Of a DNA stretch of 64,000 nucleotides, positions 20,201 through 33,937 are shown one piece after another. A program made the position numbers and the translations under genes. Source of the stretch: Xylocopa sonorina (lineage: Eukaryota > Arthropoda > Insecta > Hymenoptera > Apidae); NCBI RefSeq assembly GCF_050948175.1, contig NC_135199.1:558001-622000 (forward strand), written 5' to 3'. Position 1 is the first letter of the stretch. Every line of letters begins with the position of its first letter. Below the pieces are notes generated by a model. It had not been told where the DNA came from, did not search any database, and was given only the letters and a program-made list of their open reading frames with translations.

Positions 20201-23200
20201 GCGTTTGCAGATGTCTACGTATCGAAGCAATAGATTTCTAATGCTTCTTAAATCGCCATATCGCATCTCATTTCTATGTTTCATGATGAGATATAATATT
20301 CATTGTGCAGTGTTATGAATACCTCGTTTTCACTTCAAAAGAGTGTAAATGCGACACTTCCTTGCTAGGAAATAGCGACTGCAGATATCTACGTATCGAA
20401 GCAATAGTTTTCTAATGCTTCTTAAATCGCCATATCGCATCTCATATCTACGTTTCATGATAATGTATAATATTCATTGTGGAGTGTTATGAATACCTCG
20501 TATTCACTTCAAAAGAATGTAAATGCGACACTTCCTTGCATGGAAATTGCGTTTGCAGATGTCTCCGTATCGAAGAAATAGGTTTCTAAAGCTTGCTAAT
20601 TCGCGATATCGCATCTCATATCTATGTTTCATGATAATATATAATATTCATTGCGAAGTGTCATGTATACCTCGCATACACTTCAAATGGATGTGAATGA
20701 GACAGTTCCTTGCTAGGAAATAGTGTTTGCGGATATCTACGTATCGAAGCAATAGAGTTCTAATGCTTCTTAAATCGCGATATCTCATCTCATTTCTATG
20801 TTTCATGATAAGATATAATATTCATTGTGCAGTGTTATGAATACCTCGTATTCACTTCAAAAGAATGTAAATGCGACACTTCCTTGCATGGAAATAGCAT
20901 TTGCAGATGTCTACGTATCAAAGCAATAGAGTTCTAATGCTTCTTAATCGTCATTTCGCATCGCATTTCTACGTTTCCTGATAAGATATAATATTCATTG
21001 CGAAGTGTCATATATACCTCGTATTCTTTTCAAACGAATGTAAATGCGACACTTCCTTGCTAGGAAGCAGCGTTTGCAAATATCTACGTATCGAAGCAAT
21101 AGATTTCTAACGCTTGCTAATTCGCGATATCGCATCTCATATATATGTTTCATGATAATATATAATGTTCATTGCGAAGTTTCATGTATACCTCGCATAC
21201 AATGCAAACGAATGTGAATGCAACAGTTCCTTGCTGGGAAATGGTGTTTGCAGATGTCTACGTATCGGAGCAATAGATTTCTAAAGCTTGCTAATTCGCG
21301 ATATCGCATCTCATATCTATGCTTCATGATAACATATAATATTCATTGCGAAGTTTCATGTATTCCTCGCATACAATTCAAACGAATGTGAATGCGACAG
21401 TTCCTTGCTGGGAAATAGCGTTTGCAGATGTCTACGTATCGAAGCAATGGAGTTCTAATGCTTCTTAAATCGTCATATCGCATCTCATTCCTACGTTTCA
21501 TGATAAGATTTAATATTCATTGCGAAGTGTCACGTATACCTCGTATTCCTTTCAGAAGAATGTAAATGCGACACTTCCTTGCTAGGAAGTAGCGTTTGCA
21601 GATGTCTACGCATCGACGCAATAGTGTTCTAATTCTTCTTAAATCGCGATATCGCATCTCATTTCTATGTTTCATGATATGATATAATACTCATTGTGCA
21701 GTGTTATGTATACCTATTATTCACTTCAAAAGAATGCAAATGCTACAATTCCTTGCTAGGAAATAGCGTTTGCAGTTGTCTACGTATCGAAGTAATAGAC
21801 ATCAAATGCTTCATAAATCGCCATATCTTATCTCATTTCTATGTTTCATGATAAGATATAATATTCATTGCGAAGTGTCATGTATACCTCGTATTCCTCT
21901 CAAAAGAATGTAAATGCGACACTTCCTTGCTAGGAAATAGCGTTTCCAGATGTCTACGTATCGGAGCAGTAGAGTTCTAATGCTTCTTAAATCGCCATAT
22001 CGCATCTCATTTCTATGTTTCATGATAAGATATAATATTCATTGTGCAGTGTTATGTATATCTCGTCTGTACTTCAAATGGCTGTAAATGCGACACTTCC
22101 TTGCTAGGAAGTAGCGTTTGCAGATATCTACGTATCGAAGCAATAGAGTTCTAATGCTTCTTAAATCGTCATACCGCATCTCATTTCTATATTTCATGAT
22201 AAGACATAATATCCGTTGTGCAGTGTTATGTATTGCTCGTCTATACTTCAAATGAATGGAATTGCGACACTTCCCTGCTAATAAATAGCGTTTGCAGATG
22301 TCTACGTATCGTACCATTAGAGTTCTAATGCTTCTCAAAACGCGATATCGCTACTCATTACCATGTTTCATTATAATATATAATATTCACTGTGGAGTTT
22401 TATGTATACCTCGTATTCACTTCAAAAGAATGTAAATGCGACACTTCCTTGCTAGGAAATAGCGTTTGCAGATGTCTACGTTTCGTGGCATTAGAGTTCT
22501 AATGCTTCTCAAAACGCGATATCGCTTCTCATTTCTATGTTTCATGATAAAATATAATACTCATTGTGAAGTGTCATGTATACCTCGTATTCCTTTTAAA
22601 AGAATGTAAATGCGACACTTCTTTGCTAGAAAATAGCGTTTGCAGATGTCTACGTATCGAAGCAATAGTGTTCTAATGCTTCTTAAATCACGATATCGCA
22701 TCTCATATCTATGTTTCATGATAATATATAATATTCATTGCGAAGTGTCATGTGTACCTCGCATACACTTCAAATGAATGTGAATGCGACAGTTCCTTGC
22801 TAGGAAATAGTGTTTGCACATATCTAGTATCGAAGCAATAGAGTTCTAAAGCTTCTTAAATCGCGATATCGCATCTCATTTCTATGTTTCATGATAAGAT
22901 ATAATATTCATTGTGCAGTGTTATGAATACCTCGTATTCACTTCAAAAGAATGTAAATGCGACACTTCCTTGCTTTGAAATAGCGTTTGCAGATGTCTAC
23001 GTATCGAAGCAATAGAGTTCTAATGCTTCTTAAATCGCCATATCGCATATCATTTCGGTGTTTCATGATAAGATATAATATTCATTGTGCAGTGTTACGT
23101 ATACCTCGTATTCACCTCAAGGGAATGTAACTGCGACACTTCCTTGCTAGGAAATAGCGTTTGCAGATATCTACGTATCGAGGCAATAGTTTTCTAATGC

Positions 23201-26200
23201 TTCTTATATCGTCATATCGCATCACATTTCTATGTTTCATGATAAGACATAATATCCGTTGTGCAGTGTTATGTATTGCTCGTCTATACTTCAAATGAAT
23301 GGAATTGCGACACTTCCCTGCTAATAAATAGAGTTTGCAGATGTCTACGTATCGTACCATTAGAGTTCTAATGCTTCTCAAAACGCGATATCGCTACTCA
23401 TTACCATGTTTCATTATAATATATAATATTCACTGTGGAGTTTTATGTATACCTCGTATTCACTTCAAAAGAATGTAAATGCGACACTTCCTTGCTAGGA
23501 AATAGCGTTTGCAGATGTCTACGTTTCGTGGCATTAGAGTTCTAATGCTTCTCAAAACGCGATATCGCTTCTCATTTCTATGTTTCATGATAAAATATAA
23601 TACTCATTGTGAAGTGTCATGTATACCTCGTATTCCTTTCAAAAGAATGTAAATGCGACACTTCTTTGCTAGAAAATAGCGTTTGCAGATGTCTACGTAT
23701 CGAAGCAATAGTGTTCTAATGCTTCTTAAATCACGATATCGCATCTCATATCTGTGTTTCATGATAATATATAATATTCATTGCGAATTTCATGTGTACC
23801 TCGCATACAATTTAAACGAATGTCAATGCGACAGTTCCTTGCAAGGAAATAGTGATTTCCGATGTCTACGTATCGAAGCAACAGAGATCTAATGCTTCTT
23901 AAATCGCGATATCGCATCTCATTTCTATGTTTCATGATAAGATATAATATTCATTGTGCAGTGTTATGCTTACCTCGTATTCACTTCAAAAGAAAGTAAA
24001 TGCGAAACTTCCTTGCTAGGAAGTAGCGTTTGCAGATGTCTACGTATCGAAGAAATAGACATCTAATGCTTCATAAGTCGCCATATCGCAACTCATTTCT
24101 ATGTTTCATGATAAGATATAATATTCATAGCGAAGTGCCATGTATACCTCGCATACACTTCAATTGAATGTACATGCGACACTTCCTTCCTAGGAAATAG
24201 CGCTTGCAGATGTCTACGTATCGAAGCAATAGAAATCTAATGCTTCTTAAATCGTCATTTCGCATCTCATTTCTATGTTTCATGATAAGATATAATTTTC
24301 ATTGTGGAGTGTTACGTATACCTCGTATTCACTTCAAAAGAATGTAAACGCGACACTTCCTTGCAAGGAAATAGCGTTTGCAGATGTCTACGTATCGTAG
24401 CATTTGAGGTCTAATGCTCCTCAAAACGCGATATCGCTACTCATTACTATGTTTCATGATAAGATATAATATTCATTGTGCAGTGTTATGAATACCTCGT
24501 ATTCACTTCAAAAGAATGTAAATGCGACACTTCCTTGCTTGGAAATAGCGTTTGCAGATGTCTACGTATCGAAGCAATAGAATTCTAATGCTTCTTAAAT
24601 CACGATATTGCATCTCATTTCTATGTTTCATGGTAAGATATAATATTCATTGTGGAGTGTTATGTATACCTCTTATTCACTTCAAAAGGTTGTAAACGCG
24701 ACACGTCCTTGCCAGCAAATAGCGTTCGCAGATGTCTACGCATCGTAGAATTAGAGTTCTAATGCTTCTCAAAACGTGATATCGCTCCTCATTACCATGT
24801 TTCATGATAATATATAATATGCATCGTGGAGTGTTATGTATACCTCGTATTCACCTCAAAGGAATGTAATTGCGACACTTCCATGCTAGGAAATAGTGTT
24901 TGCAGATGTCTAGGTATCGAAGCAATAGGGTTCTAATGCTTCTTAAACCATCATCGCATCTCATATCAGCGTTTCCTGATAAGATACAATATTCAATGCG
25001 AAGTGCCATGTATACCTCGTATTCCTTTCAAAAGAATGTAAATGCGGCACTTCCTTGCAAGGAAGTAGCGATTGCAGATATCTACGTATCGAAGCAATAG
25101 ATTTATAATGCTTCTTAAATCACCATATTGCGTCTCATTTCTATGTTTCATGGTAAGATATAATATTCATTGTGGAGTGTTATGTATACCTCTTATTCAC
25201 TTCAAAAGATTGTGAACGCGACACGTCCTTGCCAGGAAATAGCGTTTGCAGATGTCTACGTATCGTAACATTAGAGTTCTAATGCTTCTCAAAACGCGAT
25301 ATCGCTACTCATTACCATGTCTCATGATAATATATAATATTCATTGTGGAGTGTTATGTATACCTCGTATTCACTTCAAAAGAATGTAAATGCGACAATT
25401 TCTTCCTAGGAAATAGTGTTTGCAGATGTCTACGTATCGAAGCGATAGATTTCTAATGCTTCTTAAATTGTGATATCGCATATCATTTCTATGTTTCGTG
25501 ATAAGATATAATAGTCATTGCTAAGTGTTATGTGTACCACGTCTACACTTCCAAGGAACGTAAATGCCAGTCGTCCTCGCTAGGAAATAGCGTTTCCAGG
25601 TGTCTACGTATCGAAGCAGTATAGTTCTAATGCTCCTTAAAACGTGATATCGCATATCATTTCTATGTTTCATGTTAAGATATAATATTCATTGCGAAGT
25701 GTCATGTATACCTCGTATTCCTTTCAAAAGAATGTAAATGCGACACTTCCTTGCTAGGAAGTAGCGTTTGCAGATGTCTACGTATCAAAGCAATAGAGTA
25801 CTAATGCTTCTTAAATCGTCATATCGCATCTAATTGCTATGTTTCATGATAAGATATAATATTCATTGCGAAGTTTCATGTATACCTCGTATTCCTTTCA
25901 AATGAATGTAAATGCGACACTTCCTTGCTAGGAAGTAGCGTTTGCAGATGTCTACGTATCGAACCAATAGGTTTCTAATGCTTCTTAAATCGCCATATCG
26001 CATCTCATTTCTATGTTTCATGATAAGACATAATATTCATTGTGCAGTGTTATGTATATCTCGTCTATACTTCAAATGAATGAAAATGCGACACTTTCCT
26101 GCTAGGAAATAGCATTTGCAGATGCCTACGTATGGAAGCAATACAGTTCTAATTCTTCTTAAATCGTCATACCGCATCTCGTTTCTATGTTTCATGATAA

Positions 26201-29200
26201 GATATAATATTCATTGTGCAGTGTTATGTATATCTCGTCTATACTTCCAATGAATGTAAATGCGACACCTCCTTGCTAGGAAATAGCGTTTGCAGATGTC
26301 TACGTATGGAAGCAATAGAGTTCTAATTTTTCTTAAATCGTCATATCGCATCTCATTTCTATGTTTCATGATAAGATATAATATTCATTGTGCAGTGTTG
26401 TGTATATCTCGTCTATACTTATAATGAAAGTAAATACGACACTTCCTTGTTAGGAAATTGCGTTTGCGGATGTCTACGTATCGTAGCAATAGAGTTCTAA
26501 CGCTTGTTATAACGCGATATCGCATATCATTTCTATGTATCATGACAAGATATAATATTCATTGTGCAGTGTTATGTATACCTCGTACTCACTTCAACAG
26601 AATGTAAATGCGACACTTCCTTGCTAGGAAATAGCGTTGGCCGATGTCTACGTATCGAGGCAATTGAGTTCTAATGCTTCTTGAAACGAGATATCGCATC
26701 TCACATCTATGTTACATGATAATACATAATACTCATTGCGAAGTGTCATGTATATCTCGTATTCACATCAAAAGAATGTAAATGCAACACTTCCTTGCTA
26801 GGATGCTGCGTTTGCAGATGTCTACGTATCGTAAAAATAGAGTGCTAATGCTTCTTGAAACGCGATATCGCAGCACATTTCTATGTTTCATGATAGGATA
26901 TAATATTCATTATGCAGTGTTATGTATACCTCGTATTCACTTCAATAGAATGTAAATGCGACACTTCCTTCCTAGGAAATAGCGTTTGCAGATGTCTACG
27001 TATCGTAGCATTAGAGTTCTAATCCTTCTTAGAAAGCGATATCGCATCTCATATACATGTTTCATGATAAGATATAATATTCAAAGCGATCTGTCTTGTA
27101 TACCTCGCATACACTTCAAATGAATGTAAATGCGTCACTTTCTTGCTAGGAAATAGCGATGGCAGATGTCTACGTATTGAAGCAACAGATTTCCAATGCT
27201 TCTTAAATCGCGATATCGCACCTCACTTCTACGTTTCATGACAAAATATAATATTCATTGTACAGTGTTATGTATATCCCGTCTACATTTCAAATGAATG
27301 TAAACGCGACACTTCCTTGCCAGGAAATAGCGTTTGCAGATGCCTACGTATCGTGGCATTAGAGTTCTAATGCTTCTCAAAACGCGATATCGCTTCTCAT
27401 TTCTATGTTTCATGATAATATATAATATTCATTGCGAAGTGTCATGTATACCTCGCACACACTTAAAATGAATGTATCTCGACACTTCCTTGCTAGGAAA
27501 TAGCGTTTGCAGATTTCTACGTATCGAAGCTCTAGACATCTAATGTTTCATAAATCGCCATATCGCATCTCATTTCTATGTTTCATGATAAGATATAATA
27601 GTCATTGCGAAGTGTCATGTATGCCTCGTATTCATTTCAAAAGAGTAAATGCAACACTTCCTTGCTAGGAAATAGCGCTAGCAGATGTCTACGTATCGAA
27701 GCAATAGATTTCTAATGCTTTTTAAATCGGTATATCGCATATCATTTCTATGTCTCATGATAAGATATAATATTCATTGTGCAGTGTTATGTATACCTCG
27801 TATTCACTTCAAAGTATGTAAATGCCACACTTCCTTGCTAGGAAATAGCGCTTGCAGATGTCTACGTATCGAAGCAATAGAGTTCTAAATCTTGCTAATT
27901 CGCGATATCGCATCTCATTTCTATGTTTCATGATAATATATAGTATTCATTGCGAAGTGTCATGTATACCTCGCATACACTTAAAATGAATGTAAATGCG
28001 ACACTTCCTTGCTAGGAAATAGCGTTTGCAGATGTCTACGTTTCGTAGCATTTGAGTTCTAATGCTTGTCAAAACACGATATCGCTACTCATTACCATGT
28101 TTCATGATAATATATAATATTCATTGTGGAGTGTTATGTATACCTCGTATTCACTTCAAAAGAATGTAAATGCGACACTTCCTTGCTTGGAAATAGCGCT
28201 CGCAGATGTCTACGTATCGAAGCAATAGTGTTCTAAAGCTTGCTAATTCGCGATATCGCATCTCATTTCTATGTTTCATGATAAGATATAATATTCATTG
28301 CGGAGTGTTATGTGTACCTCGTATTCACTCAAAAGAATGTAAACGCGATACTTCCTTGCCAAGAAATAGCATTTGCACATGTCTACGTATCGTAGCATTA
28401 GAGTTCTAATGCTTCTCAAAACACGATATCGCTACTCAATGCTATGTTTCATGGTAATATATATTATTCATTGTGTAGTGTTATATATACCCCGTATTCA
28501 CTTCAAAAGAATGTAAATGCGACACTTCCTTGCTCGGTAATAGCGTTTGCAGGTGTCTACGTTTCGTAGCAATAGAGTTCTAACGCTTCTTAAAACGCGA
28601 TACCGCATCTCATTTCTATGTTTCATGATGAGATATAATATTCATTGTGCAGTGTTATGTATATCTCGTCTATACTTCAAATGAATGTAAATGCAACACT
28701 TCCTTGCAAGGAAATAGCGTTTGCAGATGCCTACGTATCGTGGCCTTAGAGTTCTAATGCTTCTCAAATCGCGATATCGCTTCTCGTTTCTATGTTTCAT
28801 GATAATATATAATATTCATTGCGAAGTGTCATCTATACCTTGTATTCCTTTCAAAAGAATGTAAATGCGACACTTCCTTGTTAGGTAGTAGCGTTTGCAG
28901 ATGTCTACGTGTCGTAGCAATAGAGTTCTAAATCTTCGTAAAACATGATATAGCATCTCATTTCTATGATTCATGATAATATATAATATTCATTGCGGAG
29001 TGTTACGTATACCTCGTATTCCTTTCAAAAGAATGTAAACGCGACACTTCCTTGCCAGGAAATAGCATTTGCAGATGTCTACGTATGGTAGCATTGGAGT
29101 TCTAATGCTTCTCGAAACGCGATATCGCTACTCAATGCTATGTTTCATGACAATATATAATATTCATTGTGCAGTGTTATGTATATCTCGTTTATACTTC

Positions 29201-30480
29201 AAAAGAATGTACATGCGACACTTCCTTGCTAGGAAGTAGCGTTTGCAGATGTCTACGTATCGAAGCAACAGTGTTCTAACGCTTGATAAATCGAGATATC
29301 GCATCTCATTTCTAAGTTTCATGATAAGATATAATATTCATTGTGGAGCGTTATGTATACCACGTATTCCTTTCAAATGAATGTAAATGCGACACTTCCT
29401 TGCTAGGAAATAGCGTTTGCAGATGTCTACGTATCGAAGCAATAGAGTTCTAATTCTTCTCAAAACGCGATATCGCATCACATTTCTATGTTTCATGATA
29501 AGATATAATATTCATTGCGAAGTGTCATGTATACCTCGTATTCATCTCAAAATAATGTAAATGCGACACTTCCTTGCTTAGAAATAGCGTTTGCAGATGT
29601 CTACGTATCGTAGCAATAGATTTCTAATGCTTCTTAAAACGCGATATCGCATCTCATTTCTATGTTTCATGATAAGATATAATATTCATTGCGAAGTGTC
29701 ATGTATACCTTGTATTCATCTCAAATGAATGTAAATGTGACACTTCCTTGCTAGGAAATAGCGATTGCAGATGTCTACGTATTGAAGCAATACAATTCTA
29801 GTGCTTCTTTAAACGGGATATCGCATCTATTTTCAATGTTTCATGTTAAGGTATAATATTCATTGCGAAGAATCATGTATACCTCGTATTCACTTCAAAA
29901 GAATTTAATGCGACACTACCTCCTTAGGAAATAGCGATTGCAGATATCTACGTATCGAAGCAATAGAGTCCTAATGCTTCTTAAGACGCGATAACGCATG
30001 TCACTTCTATGTTTCATTATAAGATATAATATTCATTGAGAAGTATCATGTATAGCTCGCAAACACTTCAGATGAATGTAAATGCGACACATCCCTCCTA
30101 CGAAATAGCGTTTGCAGATGTCTACGTATCCAAGCAATAGAGTTCTAATGCTTTTTAAAATGCGATATCGCATCTCATTTCTATACTTCACTATAAGATA
30201 TAATATTCATTGCGAAGTGTTATGTATACACTTCACTCGCAAACACTTCAAATGAATGTAAATGCGACACTTCCTTGCTAGGAAATAGCGTTTGCAGATG
30301 TCGACGTGTCGTAACCATAGAGGTCTAGTGCTTCTCAGAACGCGATATCGCATCTCACTTCTATGTTTCATGATAAGATATAATATTCATTGCGAAGTGC
30401 CACTTATACCTCGCATACACTTCAAATGAATGTAAATGCGACACTTACTTGCTAGGAAATAGCGTTTGCAGATGTCTACG
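17283..30480 (-). repeat. 174-bp satellite array 3, reverse orientation
   Basis: About 76 reverse-oriented monomers, continuous in phase with array 2 once element 1 is removed. Sub-array duplications occur: 22192-22745 recurs nearly unchanged at 23235-23788 (offset 1043 bp, six monomers), and a shorter block near 24630-24820 recurs near 25150-25340 (about three monomers). No gene, RNA gene or transposon was recognised inside. The longest ORFs (about 100 codons) are read-throughs of the 58-codon monomer. Confidence 0.97.
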
Positions 30481-30960
30481 TATCGTAGCTGTTTCTAGAT
30501 GTGTACGCATCGAAGCAATAGATTTCTAACTCTTTATTAAACGCGATATCGGATGTCAGTTCTTAGTCACATGATAAGATGTAATTTCAACGCGTTATTT
30601 ATATCTCCTCTACACTTCAAATGAATGTAAATGCATCACTTCCTTGCTACGGAATATCGTTTCTATATCTGAAGGTTTAGAAGCAATAGTGTTATAATGC
30701 TTCGTAAAACGCGGCTGCGCATCTTACTTCTATATTTCATGATAAGATGTAATATTCATAGCATCGCGTTATGTTTATCTGCTTCTGCACATGAATTGAG
30801 TGTGAACCCTACACTTTCTTGCCCGGGGATAGCGTTTCTAGATGTCCTGGTGCCGAAGCAATTAATTTGTCATGCTTCATTAACCGCAATATCGCATTTC
30901 ATGTAAACAGTTCAAAGTAAGTTAGAAGGTTGTAAAGCTCTATGCATCGCATCATGCTTA
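30481..30960 (-). repeat. Degenerate satellite edge (left side of island)
   Basis: Satellite words persist but with rising divergence: tgtctacg and ttccttgctaggaaatagcg become forms such as tgtcctggtgcc and tttcttgcccggggatagcg, and spacing drifts from 174. Divergence grows towards the island, as expected at the edge of an array where unequal exchange no longer homogenises monomers. Confidence 0.8.
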
Positions 30961-30990
30961 TCTGCTTTTGTGCTTTATAATGCTCTGGGA

Positions 30991-31582
30991 TGTGAGGAGG
31001 TCCTCAACCATCCTTAACCCCCTAAATTGAAGTCAAAAGTCCAGCGTCCCTGCAGGCGGGCCATGGGAGCACGGCGCGCGAGGCGCTATGCAATTTAAAT
31101 GATCAGGAGGATCCACGCAGGGACGCCCAAGCGGGCGAGAAGAGGAAATCGCCGAAATCCACTGATCGATGGACCCGAACAATACCGAAGCCTACAGCCC
31201 ACTCCACCAAGGAGTCCCGAGGAGGATGCAGGAGACCCGAGGACCACCAGCGAATTCAAGGAACCTGAAGAAGAGAACGTGAGAGCTTATTCGCTAAAGC
31301 CTCCCATTTCTTGTGTCGCATATTGTATATTGTATCTTATATCGTGAAGCGAGTTATGATACCCGGTAATTCGCGGCGTGTTGCGTAGTTTCCCGTAGCC
31401 GTTGTTAGTTAAACCCACGTCGAGACCATAAATAAACATGCCGTCACTTCAGTATCTCGCAACCTGAGTGTGTGTACTTGGCTAGGCGTAGTCGAGAGGA
31501 GGAATATTTCGAAATATCAAGGGTTGTTCCGCCCCAGGGTTCCCGGGGTCGTGTAGTCTACCCCTTTGCTACTTTCTGAGCA
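30991..31582 (+). mobile_element. LTR relic C (other LTR-retrotransposon family)
   Basis: About 592 bp starting TGTGAGGAGGTCCTC and ending CTGAGCA directly before a PBS-like TGGCGCCCAA (31585-31594). It aligns in patches with relic D at 35863-36633; shared blocks include CCGAAATCC, CGATCGATG, ATACCGAAGC, GAACGTGAG, ATTCGCGGCGTGT and the 3' end. An AATAAA lies at 31431-31436. It lacks about 180 bp seen in relic D, including the TATA box and GA repeat. No gag or pol follows. It is an old copy unrelated to elements 1 and 2. Confidence 0.7.
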
Positions 31583-31594
31583 GCTGGCGCCCAA

Positions 31595-32944
31595 GAAAAG
31601 TTGTACGTGAGCGGATACCTTGGAACGATAGATCGCTTTAGATTAAAGTACGTTTTACACTTTAAAGCATTTAGATAATTAACCCCTTCGAGCTTCCCTG
31701 ACTTACTATATATAGGTTTCCGTCACAACTAATAGGAACCATCACTTTACATAGATATATAGAACACACATAGTTTTAAACATAGAACTGAGAATTTTAG
31801 AACTTACTTTGAAACGTTAGTAGTGAGGAATTCCATCGGATTTCATAGAAATTCAGAACTTACTTGCTATGGAATATAGGCAGATAAGGGCCATCGCGTT
31901 GCTTAGAACTTTAGAACTTGCTTACTTCAACAAAGATTTCTATTGGCTTCGTCCGTTCTTTTAGAAGAGTTTTTGATAAACCACATACTTTTCACGCTTC
32001 TGATATCTTCGAAAGTTCGCGAGATGTAATCGTTTAAGTTTTAAAATGATTACTTAGTGTGGATTATTATTTAGTAACTCGCTCATAAACGAGTCTGCAT
32101 AGGATTTAATCCATAAGTTTGTAAGCCTGGAATTTATGCAGTTATTTGTTATTCACTTATTGCTCAAACGACAAAGATTCTGACCACTTCAAAATGGTTG
32201 ACTTTCATCAATTTTCTTAAAAATTGAAATACTGCCCAACTGCTTGCATTAGAGACTGTAATTAAAGCTTTCAAAACATTTTACCTCTTATAGATGAATT
32301 CTGGAATTGAAATTGAATGTTTGACTTTTCTAACTCCTGTTTAGACATCTTTCTATTGGAATGTTCAAGTATTTCTCATATTCGTAATTATTAAAAATGT
32401 TTTACTTCATTCTTTAATTTAATATTTAGAATTTTCTGAGAAATATTTTTTATCGTAATGAACTATATAATTGCAATTATAATTCCTTATGAAATAATAA
32501 TAACAGAAAGGTATGTATCCATTCTTGTAGTTTTGTAAAGAGTATTTAATCTTAATATCTAAAATGAAACATTGAGATCTGTTTACAATCTAATGGAATT
32601 TAATTACCTTTTGATTCAAATTCACAATGATAATCTTCCATAGTTCAACAATTTTGTGAGCTGTCCTCAGGAATCCGCAGCTCAGTACTTATAAAATGAA
32701 CGACACAAAGAACAGCCTAACCAAACGTATTCGAACCGATTTTTCAATACTAATCTTATCATGTTTAACTTATGCTGCAAGCTATTGAAATGCCCTTCGA
32801 AAAGTGTTTATTCACAGTGAAGTAAACGGTAAGTATTACGCCTTCCACCACTGTTTACAATACGTATGTTTCAATTACTATCAAAACCGTGAGAATTATC
32901 GCCTTTCTTTACTTTTTGTAACCTTCAATGCCTTCATGTTACAG
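31595..32944. other. Non-satellite, AT-rich, no gene recognised
   Basis: Downstream of relic C the sequence is AT-rich and non-repetitive apart from a loosely repeated tagaacttactt phrase (31.79-31.93 kb). A short ATG-initiated frame at 32696 (30 codons, then TGA) lies just upstream of the possible exons at 32.9 kb and could be a broken first exon. Nothing else could be supported. Confidence 0.4.
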
Positions 32945-33937
32945 ATCGTTAAACTTGCTTTAAAATGCTCTATCGTATTACGGAAGAATGGACATACCAA
33001 TTCATTTCAAAAAATGAAGGTAACCTTCATATGTCCAACATAACTCCACTTACAAAAAAACTATTTTCATCAACGGATGGGCCCTTTGTACTATGCAATT
33101 TTATATTAGCAAAAACTTCTATGAAACTTATAGTTTCGTGGATATCTGAGGTGCTAATTATTACTGCCCCACCCTGTATATTGTTATGGATGTGTCGAAC
33201 AAGGCAACGATGAACAGAGTTAAATTTAATATTATGATGTTCATTATTTTACTTATAATATATTTGTTTTTCTGAAATTTTGCCAAAAAACAATGTTCAC
33301 GATGTCGACAGATGAATATATTTGCCTTAGAATTACAAGAGCCAACAATTTCGAAAGTAGAATATTTCTTTACTTCGCTAACCGAATCATTGCAAACGTT
33401 AAGTAAAGTGCGTGCCATTCAAAACAGTCAGATGCAAATTACGATACAGCGTTTCCAAGAAATGGTACGTGCCACTGTTTTTTAATTTCCGTTTATTTAA
33501 TCAAAGGAAATTTAATTGAAATATCCGCAAAATTTGAGGACAAAAAGTTATTGTAATTTTACGCAACATATATGATGATGATAAAGAATAAGTATACGGA
33601 ACTGAAAATGGAAAGTAGCGAGCAGAAAAAGAAACTGATGGAGCTACAAAGTAGATTGATACATCCGTCAAATGATGATTCTAGGTTAATAAAATCTGTC
33701 AATCAAAGAACTATTGCAAAAATCAAGTATAATCAATATTACTTCTGCTCAAAGGCTATAATAGAATTGGACCGAAATGGGTACAAAATAGGCAATTATA
33801 TCTATACGTTCTATTCTATGCAAAGGCAAATATTTCGAAGAGAAAAGATGTGTTACTTACAAATTACTTATGTTCCTAGATATCTCACTAATTCAGGCTT
33901 CTTGTCTTGCAGAACTAATCATTCATTTAACATGTAA
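32945..33937 (+). pseudogene. Possible spliced host gene or gene fragment, coiled-coil product
   Basis: Three exon-like segments chain in one phase. Segment B is 32945-33019 (75 bp, after ttacag, before gtaacc). Segment C is 33312-33464 (153 bp, 51 codons, after gacag, before gtacgt). Segment D starts at 33587 after ataaag and is charged and helical. A good acceptor (cttgtcttgcag, ending 33912) precedes a short terminal exon with TAA at 33935-33937. B and C are multiples of three. Segment C (KVEYFFTSLTESLQTL, then Gln-rich) plus D looks like a coiled coil, loosely like the part after the RING in ZIP3/RNF212-type meiotic proteins. No RING or convincing first exon was found, so a fragment or pseudogene is as likely as a gene. 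Confidence 0.3.

Noticed and set aside
17283..30480. CRISPR-like array of regular repeats
   Set aside because: Repeats are contiguous 174-bp monomers without unique spacers, in a eukaryotic context with no cas genes.
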